From contig JALOLS010000002.1 in NCBI GenBank assembly GCA_025455865.1, forward strand, positions 1 through 53,382: a DNA stretch of 53,382 bases, read 5' to 3'. Both the position numbers and the translations under genes were made by a program. Every line of letters starts with the position of its first letter. The first letter of the stretch is position 1. This stretch comes from Thermoleophilia bacterium. GTDB lineage: Bacteria; Actinomycetota; Thermoleophilia; Miltoncostaeales; Miltoncostaeaceae. The notes beneath the pieces are model-generated. The model did not search any database. It saw only the letters and a list, made by a program, of their open reading frames with translations, and was not told where the DNA came from. Positions 15,865 to 23,553 of this stretch are shown here, in pieces.

Positions 15865-17064
15865 ATGGGAGACCGCATGCCGCCCACGTACCAGGACCTC
15901 CTCGCATCGGCCCGCGACGAGGTGCCCGAGATCCAGGTGAACGACCTGGCCCCGCTCCTCGAGGGACCCGACGCCCCGCTCGTGGTGGACGTGCGGGAGA
16001 CGTCCGAGTGGGACGAGGGGAACATCCCCGGATCGGTCCACGTGCCCCGTGGGTTCCTGGAGAGCCGCATCGCCGGCGTCGCCCGCCCGGGGCAGCCGAT
16101 CGTGGTGAGCTGCGCCGCCGGCCAGCGGTCGCTCCTGGCCGCCCGGACGCTGCGCGAGATGGGCTTCACCGACGTGAGCAGCCTGGCCGGCGGGTTCACC
16201 CGCTGGAAGCAGAGCGGCCACCCGGTCCGCGTGCCGCGCACCTTGAGCCCGGCCCAGCGCTCCCGCTACAGCCGGCACGTGCTCATCCCCGAGGTGGGCG
16301 AGGAGGGCCAGCTCCGGCTGCTGGACGCCAAGGTGCTCCTGATCGGCGCCGGCGGCCTCGGATCGCCCGCCGCGTTCTACCTGGCCGCGGCCGGCGTGGG
16401 CACGCTCGGGCTGGTCGACGACGACGTGGTCGACGCCTCCAACCTGCAGCGGCAGATCATCCACGCGACCGACCGGGTCGGGATGCTCAAGGGCGAGTCG
16501 GCCAAGGTGGCCATCCAGGCCCTCAACCCCGACGTCCAGGTCAACGTCCACCCGTTCCGGGTCACCCGCGACAACGTGCTGGACCTGCTGTCGGAGTACG
16601 ACCTGATCGTGGACGGGGCCGACAACTTCCCCACCCGGTACCTGCTGAACGACGCCGCGCTCATGACCCGCACGCCGCTGGTCCACGCGAGCATCCTCAG
16701 GTTCGAGGGGCACGCGTCGGTGTTCCTGCCCTACGAGGGTCCCTGCTACCGCTGCATCTTCCCCGAGCCCCCGCCCCCGGACCTCGCGCCGTCCTGCGGC
16801 GAGGCCGGCGTGCTCGGCGTGCTGTGCGGCGTGATGGGGAACATCCAGGCCAACGAGGCCATCAAGGTGCTCCTGGGCATCGGCGACCCGCTCGCCGGGC
16901 GGCTGATGATCTACGACGCCCTGGGGATGACGTTCACCGAGCTCAAGGTCCGCCGCGACCCGGACTGCCCGGCCTGCGGCCCGAACGCCCAGCTCGAGCT
17001 GCGCGACTACGAGGCGTGGTGCGCGGGCGTGGGCCGTCACGAGCACGCCGGCGCGGCCGCATGA
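15865..17064 (+). CDS. Rhodanese-E1 fusion activating the sulfur carrier (MoeB/MoeZ-like)
   Basis: 399 residues. It adenylates the C-terminus of a ubiquitin-like sulfur carrier and loads sulfur to form a thiocarboxylate. Residues about 15-120 form a rhodanese domain with active-site Cys83 in VSCAAGQRS. Residues about 130-395 form the ThiF/MoeB E1 domain with nucleotide loop GAGGLGS (161-167), NLQRQ (193-197) and zinc pairs CYRC (294-297) and CPAC (368-371). In mycobacterial MoeZ the rhodanese is C-terminal; here it is N-terminal. The next gene is cysO, overlapping as ATGA, so CysO is the likely partner. ATG 15877 is a second possible start. Confidence 0.9.
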   Translation: MGDRMPPTYQDLLASARDEVPEIQVNDLAPLLEGPDAPLVVDVRETSEWDEGNIPGSVHVPRGFLESRIAGVARPGQPIVVSCAAGQRSLLAARTLREMGFTDVSSLAGGFTRWKQSGHPVRVPRTLSPAQRSRYSRHVLIPEVGEEGQLRLLDAKVLLIGAGGLGSPAAFYLAAAGVGTLGLVDDDVVDASNLQRQIIHATDRVGMLKGESAKVAIQALNPDVQVNVHPFRVTRDNVLDLLSEYDLIVDGADNFPTRYLLNDAALMTRTPLVHASILRFEGHASVFLPYEGPCYRCIFPEPPPPDLAPSCGEAGVLGVLCGVMGNIQANEAIKVLLGIGDPLAGRLMIYDALGMTFTELKVRRDPDCPACGPNAQLELRDYEAWCAGVGRHEHAGAAA

Positions 17065-17354
17065 GCACGGTCCGGATCCCCCCGGTGCTCCGGGCCGCCG
17101 TCGGCGGCCAGCGCGAGGTCTCGGTCCCCGGGGCCACCGTGAAGGAGGTCCTGGACGGCCTGTGCGACGCCCACCCGGGCATCCGCCAGCAGCTCCACAC
17201 CCCCGAGGGCGAGCTGCACCGGTTCGTGAACATCTACCTCAACGACGAGGACGTGCGGCTGCTGGAGTGGCTGGACACCCCGGTCGGGGAGGCCGACACG
17301 GTGATGATCCTGCCGGCCATGGCCGGCGGGAGCACGGAGGCGGGGCGGCCGTGA
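17061..17354 (+). CDS. cysO: CysO-like ubiquitin-fold sulfur-carrier protein with C-terminal extension
   Basis: 97 residues, beta-grasp fold. In Mycobacterium, CysO carries sulfide as a C-terminal thiocarboxylate to CysM for cysteine synthesis. HRFVNIYLNDEDVR and the terminal ILPAMAGG match CysO closely. The frame does not stop after Gly89-Gly90 but continues with STEAGRP to TGA 17352-17354. The carrier should therefore be inactive until the tail is removed, and a peptidase candidate (Mec) is in the same operon. The start overlaps the E1 stop (ATGA), and the stop overlaps the cysM start (GTGA). Confidence 0.92.
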   Translation: MSTVRIPPVLRAAVGGQREVSVPGATVKEVLDGLCDAHPGIRQQLHTPEGELHRFVNIYLNDEDVRLLEWLDTPVGEADTVMILPAMAGGSTEAGRP

Positions 17355-18322
17355 CCACGGCGCCCGCCGGGCTGGCCCCGCCGCCGCTCGCCATCGCGCC
17401 CGACCTGGTCGCCACCATCGGGAACACCCCGCTGGTCGAGCTCAAGCGGATCACGCCGAACCCCGACGTGCGCATCCTGGCCAAGATGGAGTGCAACAAC
17501 CCCACGGGGTCGATCAAGGACCGCACGGCGCGCTCGCTCATCGACGATGCCGAGCGGCGCGGGATGATCCGGCCGGGCGACACCATCATGGAGCCGACCT
17601 CCGGCAACACCGGCATCTCGCTCGCGATGATCTGCCGGGTGCGGGGCTACCGGCTCATCGCGGTGATGCCGGACAACGTGACCGTGGAGCGCCGCCGGCT
17701 GCTGGAGCTCTACGGCGCCGAGATCGTCGAGTCGCCGGGCGAGCAGGGCTCCAACGGGTCGGTCGAGCTGGCCCTGCGCCTCTCGCGCGAGAACGGCCTC
17801 CACATGCCGTTCCAGTACGGCAACCCGGCCAACCCGCGGGCGCACTACGAGGGCACCGCCGAAGAGATCGTGCGCGACTGCCCCGAGGTCGACGTGTTCG
17901 TGGCCGGGCTCGGCACCGGCGGGACCCTCATGGGCTGCTCGCGCCGCCTGAAGGAGCACCGCGCCGACATCCAGGTCATCGCGTGCGAGCCGCTCCAGGG
18001 CGACCCGGTCTCGGGCCTGCGGAGCCTGGACGACGGCTTCGTGCCGCCCATCCTCGACATCACGCGGCTGGACCGCAAGCTCCTGGTCGGCAACCACGAC
18101 GCGCTGGTCATGACCCGGCGCCTGGCCGCCGAGGAGGGCATCTTCGCCGGGGTCTCGACCGGCGCGGTGTTCCACACCGCGGCGCGGGTGGCGTCGCGCA
18201 TGGAGCGCGGGACGATCGTGGGCATCGTCTGCGACGGCGGCTGGAAGTACCTGTCGGCCGGCATCTGGACCGGCGACCTGGAGGCGGTCGAGGACACCCT
18301 CGACCGCGGCGTCTTCTGGTAG
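17351..18322 (+). CDS. cysM: CysM-type cysteine synthase
   Basis: 323-residue PLP enzyme of the beta-replacement (fold type II) family. The Schiff-base lysine is Lys56 in NPTGSIKDR. The substrate loop is PTSGNTG (82-88), and the PLP phosphate loop is GLGTGGTLMG. Given CysO next door, it most likely takes sulfide from CysO-thiocarboxylate and an activated serine such as O-phosphoserine, as mycobacterial CysM does; substrate choice is inferred from context. GTG 17351 overlaps the cysO stop. Confidence 0.92.
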   Translation: MTTAPAGLAPPPLAIAPDLVATIGNTPLVELKRITPNPDVRILAKMECNNPTGSIKDRTARSLIDDAERRGMIRPGDTIMEPTSGNTGISLAMICRVRGYRLIAVMPDNVTVERRRLLELYGAEIVESPGEQGSNGSVELALRLSRENGLHMPFQYGNPANPRAHYEGTAEEIVRDCPEVDVFVAGLGTGGTLMGCSRRLKEHRADIQVIACEPLQGDPVSGLRSLDDGFVPPILDITRLDRKLLVGNHDALVMTRRLAAEEGIFAGVSTGAVFHTAARVASRMERGTIVGIVCDGGWKYLSAGIWTGDLEAVEDTLDRGVFW

Positions 18323-18332
18323 CCCGGCCCCG

Positions 18333-18743
18333 GTGATCCTCCCCCGCGAGCTGGCGGAGGAGCTGGTGGCGCACGCCCGGTCCGAGGCCCCCAACGAGTG
18401 CTGCGGGATGCTCGCCGGACGGGACGGCGTGGCCGTCCGCGTCCACCGGGCCCGCAACACCGAGGCGAGCCCGTTCATGTACGTCATGGACCCGCTCGAG
18501 CAGATGCGGATCATGGACGACATCGACGACGCCGGGCACGACCTGCTCGCCATCTACCACTCGCACACGCGCTCGGCCGCCTATCCCTCCCGCACCGACG
18601 TCGAGCTCGCGTTCTACCCCGAGACGCCGTACATGATCGTCTCACTCCAGGATCGCGACGCCCCGGTCATCCGCGCCTTCCGGATCACCCGCACGGCGCC
18701 CGAGGGCGCCCAGATCGCCGAGGAGCCGGTCGAGATCGGGTAG
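18333..18743 (+). CDS. mec: JAMM/Mov34 metallopeptidase Mec
   Basis: 136 residues. JAMM zinc peptidases of the Mec type release cysteine from the CysO-cysteine adduct. The motif is complete: Glu22 in NECCGMLAG, His76 and His78 in YHSHTRS, Ser86 and Asp89 in PSRTD. GTG 18333 is 10 bases after the cysM stop, closing the operon. Because this organism's CysO has residues after Gly-Gly, Mec may also trim that tail (inference). Confidence 0.92.
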   Translation: MILPRELAEELVAHARSEAPNECCGMLAGRDGVAVRVHRARNTEASPFMYVMDPLEQMRIMDDIDDAGHDLLAIYHSHTRSAAYPSRTDVELAFYPETPYMIVSLQDRDAPVIRAFRITRTAPEGAQIAEEPVEIG

Positions 18744-18809
18744 GTGCCGGCCCGGTGGCCGCCGGCCGCCCACTCCACCCGGGGGCGCCCGCTGCCGATC
18801 CCGGGATGG

Positions 18810-19910
18810 ATGGACCCCGAGCCCGGCCCACCCCCGTTCCTGGCCTTCGCGCCCACGCCGCCGCCGGCCCTCGGGGCCTGGCCGCTCGCCGGGCGCGGCG
18901 TGCGGGGCGGGATCGCGGGCGGGCCGCTGGAGGTGGGGTCGCCGATCGCCCCGAGCGTCGCCCGCGAGCTGGAGCGCTCAGGCGGCGAGGTCGAGCTGAT
19001 CGAGGGCCCGGCCGCGCGTGAGCGCGAGCGCGCCGACGCGGTGTTCCGGGCCCGCGCGACCATCGTCGTCCGCGTCGTGCGGGCCCTGCGGGGGGCCGTG
19101 CCGGTCGAGCGGCTGGCGCGCGACGAGGGCGAGGGCCGCCGGGCCGCCGCCGCCCTGGACCTGGCCGTCACCGCGATGGCCTGGCACGCGCCGCTGCACG
19201 AGCTGGTCACCCGCCACCTGCTCGACCCGGACCTCCAGCGGCCGGCACTGCGCCGCGCGGCCTACGCGGCGGTGTGCGGCGCCCGCCTCGGCTGGCCGGA
19301 CCGGGTGCTGGCCGACATCGCCCTCGGTGCCGCGCTCGCCGGGGTGGGCCTCCTGACCGTGCCGCGCGGGGTGGTCGAGAAGCCGGGGCGCCTCAGCCCG
19401 GTGGAGCGCCGCACCCTGCAGCGCCACCCGGCGGCCGCGGCCGCGCTGCTCGGCCCGATCCTGGGGCCGGTCTGCCCGCTCGCCCCCCGCATCGCGCTGG
19501 AGCAGGCGGAGCGGTTCGACGGGACCGGCCACCCCGCCGGCCTGGCCGGCGCGGCGATCCGGCCCGAGGCCCAGGTGGTGGCGGTGGCCGCCCGCTACCT
19601 GGCCGCGGTGTCGGACCGGCCCTACCGCGCCGCGCTCCGCCCCCATGAGGCGGCGGAGGTGCTCATGTCCGAGGCCGGGCGCCTGGCCCACCCGACGATC
19701 GTGACCGCGTTCCTGGAGTCGGTCGCCGCCTACCCGGTCGGCACGATGGTGCGCCTGTCCGACCGCCGCGCCGGCCGCGTGCGCGCCCCGGGCACCGGCA
19801 CGCGGCCGGTGGTGGTCGTGCACTGGGACCCGGACGGGCGGCCGTGCGACCAGGTCGAGGTCGACCTGGCCGCGAAGCCGACGCTGTTCATCGAATCGGT
19901 CGCCGCGTAG
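18810..19910 (+). CDS. Degenerate HD-GYP-like protein
   Basis: 366 residues. The C-terminal half follows the HD-GYP layout: PRGVVEKPGRLSPVE, then RHP, then ERFDGTGHPAGLAG in place of HHExxDGxGYPxGL, then SDRPYRAAL. The metal ligands look lost: HDIGK is replaced by LAGVG, and the HHE histidines by LEQAE. It is probably a catalytically dead c-di-GMP-type or regulatory domain. The N-terminal 60 residues are Pro/Gly-rich. GTG 18744, directly after the mec stop, is an alternative start giving 388 residues. I preferred ATG 18810 because the extra residues look non-globular. Confidence 0.65.
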   Translation: MDPEPGPPPFLAFAPTPPPALGAWPLAGRGVRGGIAGGPLEVGSPIAPSVARELERSGGEVELIEGPAARERERADAVFRARATIVVRVVRALRGAVPVERLARDEGEGRRAAAALDLAVTAMAWHAPLHELVTRHLLDPDLQRPALRRAAYAAVCGARLGWPDRVLADIALGAALAGVGLLTVPRGVVEKPGRLSPVERRTLQRHPAAAAALLGPILGPVCPLAPRIALEQAERFDGTGHPAGLAGAAIRPEAQVVAVAARYLAAVSDRPYRAALRPHEAAEVLMSEAGRLAHPTIVTAFLESVAAYPVGTMVRLSDRRAGRVRAPGTGTRPVVVVHWDPDGRPCDQVEVDLAAKPTLFIESVAA

Positions 19911-19988
19911 GGGGACAGTCCGAAGAACCGAGCTCGGTGCTGCAGCCGCGGGAGTGCCGGGCGACGTCCTGCTTGGACTGGCCCTCAG

Positions 19989-20008
19989 GGCCTGACGCCG
20001 GTCAGGCC
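19989..20008. terminator. Hairpin between convergent genes
   Basis: GGCCTGAC, loop GCCG, GTCAGGCC forms a perfect 8-bp stem between the convergent genes ending at 19910 and 20002. It overlaps the stop codon of the NYN gene. There is no U-tract. Confidence 0.5.
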
Positions 20009-21609
20009 TCGGGGGCCGGGGCCTCCTCGGCCGGCTCGGCCTTCTTGCGCGTGGTGCGCCGGCGCTTGGGCTTCTCCTCGGCCGGCGGCTCCTCCGCGGC
20101 CGGGGCCTCGGGGGCCGGGGCCTCCTCGGCGGCCGCGGGGGGCTCCTCGGCCGGCTCGGCCTTCTTGCGCGTGGTGCGCCGGCGCTTGGGCTTCTCCTCG
20201 GCCGGCGGCTCCTCGGCGACGGCCTCGGCCGGCGCAGGCTCCGGCGCGGCCTCGGGGGCCGGGGCGTCGGTGGGCACCACCCCGCGCCGGCGCACCCGGC
20301 GGCGGCTGGCGGGGGCCGCCTCGGCCTCCGGCTCCGGCGCCACCTCGGGCTCCGGCGCCACCTCGGGCTCCGGCGCCACCTCGGGCTCCGGCTCGGTCGC
20401 GGCCTCGGCCTCGGGCTCCGGCGCCGCCTCGGGCTCCGGCTCCGGCGCGGCCTCGGGGGCCTCCGCCTCGGCGGCCTCGAGGTCGGCCGTGGTCGGCTCC
20501 CCCTCGGCGGACAGCCGCCGCCGGCGCCGGCGCGAGCCCCGCGTGGGCGGGGGCTGCGGGGCGCTGTCGGTGGCCTCGACCAGCGTCGGCACGTCGGCGT
20601 CGATCTCGGGCGCCAGGAGGATCATGTCCTCGTAGGTGATCGGCTCGCCGGCCGGCGGCAGCTGGCCCAGCTCCACGTCGGGCGTCGGCTGGACGACGAT
20701 CTCGAACACCTCGGCGTCGGAGGGCGCCGCGCCCTCGGCCGCCGGGGCGGGCGCCTGGTCGCCGGGGGCGCCATCGCCCCGGCGCCGCCGGCGCCGCCGG
20801 CGGCCCTCGCCGTTCTCACCCGCCCGGGCCGGGCCGTCCTCGCCCGCCGGGGCCGGGGCCGCCGCCCCGCCCCCGCCGTCCACCAGCTCCACCCGGAACG
20901 TGCCGCTGCGCTGGTCGGTCTCGAGCCGCACGTACCCCCGGGCGGCCGCGTCCTCGAGGAACTTGGAGAACGACGAGAACCCGATGTCGGACTCGTCGAA
21001 GGCCGGGTGCTTGCGGCGCATGGAGTCCTTGACCACGCTGGCCAGCGGGAACTCCACGCCCTCGCGCTGCAGCGCGGTGAGCGACTGCTTGAGCAGCTCG
21101 TGCGGCTCGACCCGCGCGCCGCCCCGCCCGCCGCCGCCCGCGCCCGCGCTCGCGGCCAGGCTGTCGTAGAAGATGAACTCGTCGCAGTTGGCGATCAGCA
21201 GCTCGCTGGAGCTCTCGCGGTTGCCCATGCCGACCACGCGCTTGTTGAGCTCGCGCAGCTTGCCGACGAGCGGCGTGAAGTCGCTGTCGCCCGACACGAT
21301 CACGAAGTTGTCGACGTGGTCGCGGCTGTAGGCCAGCTCCATCGCGTCGACCGCGAGCTTGATGTCGGCGCGGTTCTTGGCGCCCTCGCGGGCGGAGGGC
21401 ATCTCGATCAGCTCGAGGCCGGCGTTCTGCAGGTCGTGCTTGGCCTCGCGGTAGCGGCTCCAGTCCGCGTAGGCGCGCTTGACCACCACCCGGCCCTTCT
21501 CGGCCAGCCGGTTCAGCACCAGGTGGATGTCGAAGTCGCCACGGCTCTTCGCCCCGGGGCGGGCCATGTTCTCGAAGTCGACCAGCACGGCGAGCACGTG
21601 CTCGGCCAC
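20002..21609 (-). CDS. NYN-LOTUS (DUF88/LabA-like) RNA-binding protein with long disordered tail
   Basis: 535 residues. The N-terminal NYN (PIN-like nuclease) domain spans about 1-150 with acidic residues at Asp11 (VDFEN), Asp82 (NRADIKLAVD) and Asp108/Asp110 (VSGDSDF), consistent with metal-dependent RNA cleavage. A LOTUS/OST-HTH RNA-binding domain follows (about 170-255: FSSFSKFLEDAAARGYVRL). The rest is low complexity: basic RRRRRRR patches, EPEVAP repeats and two identical 24-residue blocks. GTG 21609 is preceded by GGAGGT at 5 bases. Expected role: cytoplasmic RNA turnover or RNP assembly; target unknown. Confidence 0.85.
   Translation of the reverse strand: MAEHVLAVLVDFENMARPGAKSRGDFDIHLVLNRLAEKGRVVVKRAYADWSRYREAKHDLQNAGLELIEMPSAREGAKNRADIKLAVDAMELAYSRDHVDNFVIVSGDSDFTPLVGKLRELNKRVVGMGNRESSSELLIANCDEFIFYDSLAASAGAGGGGRGGARVEPHELLKQSLTALQREGVEFPLASVVKDSMRRKHPAFDESDIGFSSFSKFLEDAAARGYVRLETDQRSGTFRVELVDGGGGAAAPAPAGEDGPARAGENGEGRRRRRRRRGDGAPGDQAPAPAAEGAAPSDAEVFEIVVQPTPDVELGQLPPAGEPITYEDMILLAPEIDADVPTLVEATDSAPQPPPTRGSRRRRRRLSAEGEPTTADLEAAEAEAPEAAPEPEPEAAPEPEAEAATEPEPEVAPEPEVAPEPEVAPEPEAEAAPASRRRVRRRGVVPTDAPAPEAAPEPAPAEAVAEEPPAEEKPKRRRTTRKKAEPAEEPPAAAEEAPAPEAPAAEEPPAEEKPKRRRTTRKKAEPAEEAPAPEA
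20023..20214. repeat. 72-bp exact direct repeat (two copies, 120-bp period)
   Basis: Bases 20023-20094 and 20143-20214 are identical. They encode the duplicated 24-residue Lys/Arg/Pro/Glu block near the C-terminus of the NYN protein. The precise identity over 72 bases suggests a recent in-frame duplication or recombination-maintained copies. Confidence 0.9.
20338..20394. repeat. 18-bp tandem repeat, about three copies
   Basis: The unit gccacctcgggctccggc is repeated in tandem within the NYN gene and encodes EPEVAP units. It stays in frame. Confidence 0.8.
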
Positions 21610-21745
21610 GGAGTACCTCCGGCGATCTCGGGGAGCCCCACGAGCGGGGGCTGGTCAGGCGGCGCGGGCGCCACGCGTCCCGCCCGTGGGCAGGACTCCC
21701 GCGGGATGGTAGCCCGGCCCCCGGATTGCGGCCCGGGCGGGCCCG

Positions 21746-22432
21746 CTACGCGGCGATGAGGCCGGCGTGGGTGGCGGGGACCCGGCCCTGCTCGGCCAGC
21801 AGGATCTCCAGCAGGACCAGGCCCGCGTGGCGCAGGCGCGGGTCGCGCAGGTCGGCCGGGTGGAGGTCCAGCCGCACGGCCGGGACCGGGGCGAGGGCGC
21901 GGGCGAGCGCGCGGGCCGCCGCCGGCGACGCCGCCCGCCTGAGCGGGGTCGAGGCTCCGAGGCCCACCGACGGCAGCACCCGCCGGGCCCGGGGCGAGCG
22001 GAGGGCCGACCGGGTGGCCCACCACCGCATGCCCGCCTCCCGGCAGGCCCGGTCGGCCGCCGGGGGGTGCGCGTAGCAGGGGGCGATGAAGCCGCCCACC
22101 GCGAGCCCCGCCCGCGCGAGCTCCTCGCGGCCCTCGCGCACCCGCGCCAGCACGTCACGGTCGGGGCGCCCGGCGAGCTCGCGCTCCCCGCGCCCCGGGG
22201 CGCCCAGGTGCGCGTAGCCGTGCAGGACCACCTCGTCGCCCGCCGCCGCGCGCTCGCGCAGCCAGGTGAGCCCGGGGCCGGGGCGCCAGGGCTCCCGCCC
22301 GTGGAAGCGGGGCACCACCAGCAGCGAGGCGGGCCCGCCGGTCCGCGCGGCGACCTCGGCCCGCCAGGCGGCCACCTCGTCCAGGCTGCCGGGGGCGACG
22401 TCGTGCAGCGACACCAGGACCAGGCGCCTCAC
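21746..22432 (-). CDS. DUF2334-like polysaccharide deacetylase family protein
   Basis: 228 residues with the DUF2334/NodB-like barrel pattern: LVSLHDVAPG at the start (metal-binding Asp), GDEVVLHGYAHLG (His pair) and FIAPCYAHPPAADRA later. It probably removes acyl groups from a glycan or glycolipid in the cytoplasm, as no signal peptide is seen. GTG 22432 overlaps the stop of the GT4 gene (GTGA), which ties it to the glycosyltransferase cluster. A 136-base gap to the NYN gene follows; nothing else is seen there. Confidence 0.82.
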   Translation of the reverse strand: MRRLVLVSLHDVAPGSLDEVAAWRAEVAARTGGPASLLVVPRFHGREPWRPGPGLTWLRERAAAGDEVVLHGYAHLGAPGRGERELAGRPDRDVLARVREGREELARAGLAVGGFIAPCYAHPPAADRACREAGMRWWATRSALRSPRARRVLPSVGLGASTPLRRAASPAAARALARALAPVPAVRLDLHPADLRDPRLRHAGLVLLEILLAEQGRVPATHAGLIAA

Positions 22433-23553
22433 GCGGCCGCCCTCCGCGTGCCGAGCAGCGCCCGGTAGTGGTCCCACTCCCGGGCGAACGTGCGCTCCCA
22501 GGCCAGGTCGGAGAGGTCCGGCCGGGGCCGGGGGAGCGTCAGGGCCCGCCGGACCCCGGCGGCGAGCGCCCGCGGGTCGCCCGGGGCCACCAGCACCGCC
22601 CCGCGGCCGCCGAGCACCTCCCGGGTGCCCGCGGCATCGGGCGCCACCACCCGGCAGCCGGCGGCGAGCGCCTCGAGCGGTGCCAGGCCGTAGGGCTCGG
22701 CCGGGTTCGGGTGGACCAGGCAGTCGGCCGTCGCGAGCAGCGCGGCCAGCCGTGCGCGGTCGGCCACGTGGCCCAGCGGCCGCAGCCGGCCGGCCACCCC
22801 GAGCCGGACCGCCCGCCGGCGCAGGGCGGCCTCCGCCGCCCCGGTCCCGGCGAGGGCGAGCACCGCGTCGCCGCCGAGTGCGGCCAGCATGTCCGGCAGC
22901 AGGTCGACCCGCTTCTCGCCCGACAGCCGCCCGACCGAGACCAGGAGCGGCGCGCCGCCCGAGAGCCCGGCGCGCAGCCCGGGGTCGGGGACCGCGCCGG
23001 CGAAGGCGCCGAGGTCCACCCCGAGCGGCGACACCGACACCGGGACGCCGGTCAGCGGCTCGATCCGCGCGTACGACGCGCGGCTTGCCACCAGCAGCGA
23101 CTCCGGGGCCCGGAGGCCCCGGCGCTGCACCGCGCGCAGCGCGGCCGTCGCCGGCCGCCGCGCGGGCCCGGGCAGCGAGACCGTGGCCAGGCCGAGGTCC
23201 GAGTGACAGAGCATCGTGAGCGCCGCGCCCCGGGCCCGGGCCCAGCGGGCGACCGCGTGGGGGAACGAGAGCACGTCGTGCAGCACGACCACGTCGGGGG
23301 CGAGCCGGTCGAGCGCGTCCACCAGCGGCCCGGGGCGGGGCACCAGCCGGTAGCCCCAGCGCCCGGACGGGGTCCGCCCGCGCAGGCGCACGACCCGGCT
23401 GGCGTGGAGGCGCTCCTCGCCCGGCACGGGGCCGGGGACGACCAGGGCGTGGTCCAGCCCGGCCCGCTCCGCGAAGGCGGCCTTGGCGTGCAGGTAGGTG
23501 CGGATGCCGCCCGAGGCGGGCGCATACCACTGGGTGACGTCGGCCACCCTCAC
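22429..23553 (-). CDS. GT4-family glycosyltransferase
   Basis: 374 residues, GT-B fold. The N-terminal acceptor half begins VTQWYAPASGGIRTYLH. The C-terminal donor half has VSVGRLSGEKRVDLLP and the retaining GT4 motif region HPNPAEPYGLAPLEALAAG (the E-x7-E pattern). It transfers a sugar from a nucleotide-sugar donor to an unidentified acceptor at the membrane or in the cytoplasm. GTG 23553 overlaps the PHP-GT4 stop (GTGA). Confidence 0.9.
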   Translation of the reverse strand: MRVADVTQWYAPASGGIRTYLHAKAAFAERAGLDHALVVPGPVPGEERLHASRVVRLRGRTPSGRWGYRLVPRPGPLVDALDRLAPDVVVLHDVLSFPHAVARWARARGAALTMLCHSDLGLATVSLPGPARRPATAALRAVQRRGLRAPESLLVASRASYARIEPLTGVPVSVSPLGVDLGAFAGAVPDPGLRAGLSGGAPLLVSVGRLSGEKRVDLLPDMLAALGGDAVLALAGTGAAEAALRRRAVRLGVAGRLRPLGHVADRARLAALLATADCLVHPNPAEPYGLAPLEALAAGCRVVAPDAAGTREVLGGRGAVLVAPGDPRALAAGVRRALTLPRPRPDLSDLAWERTFAREWDHYRALLGTRRAAA

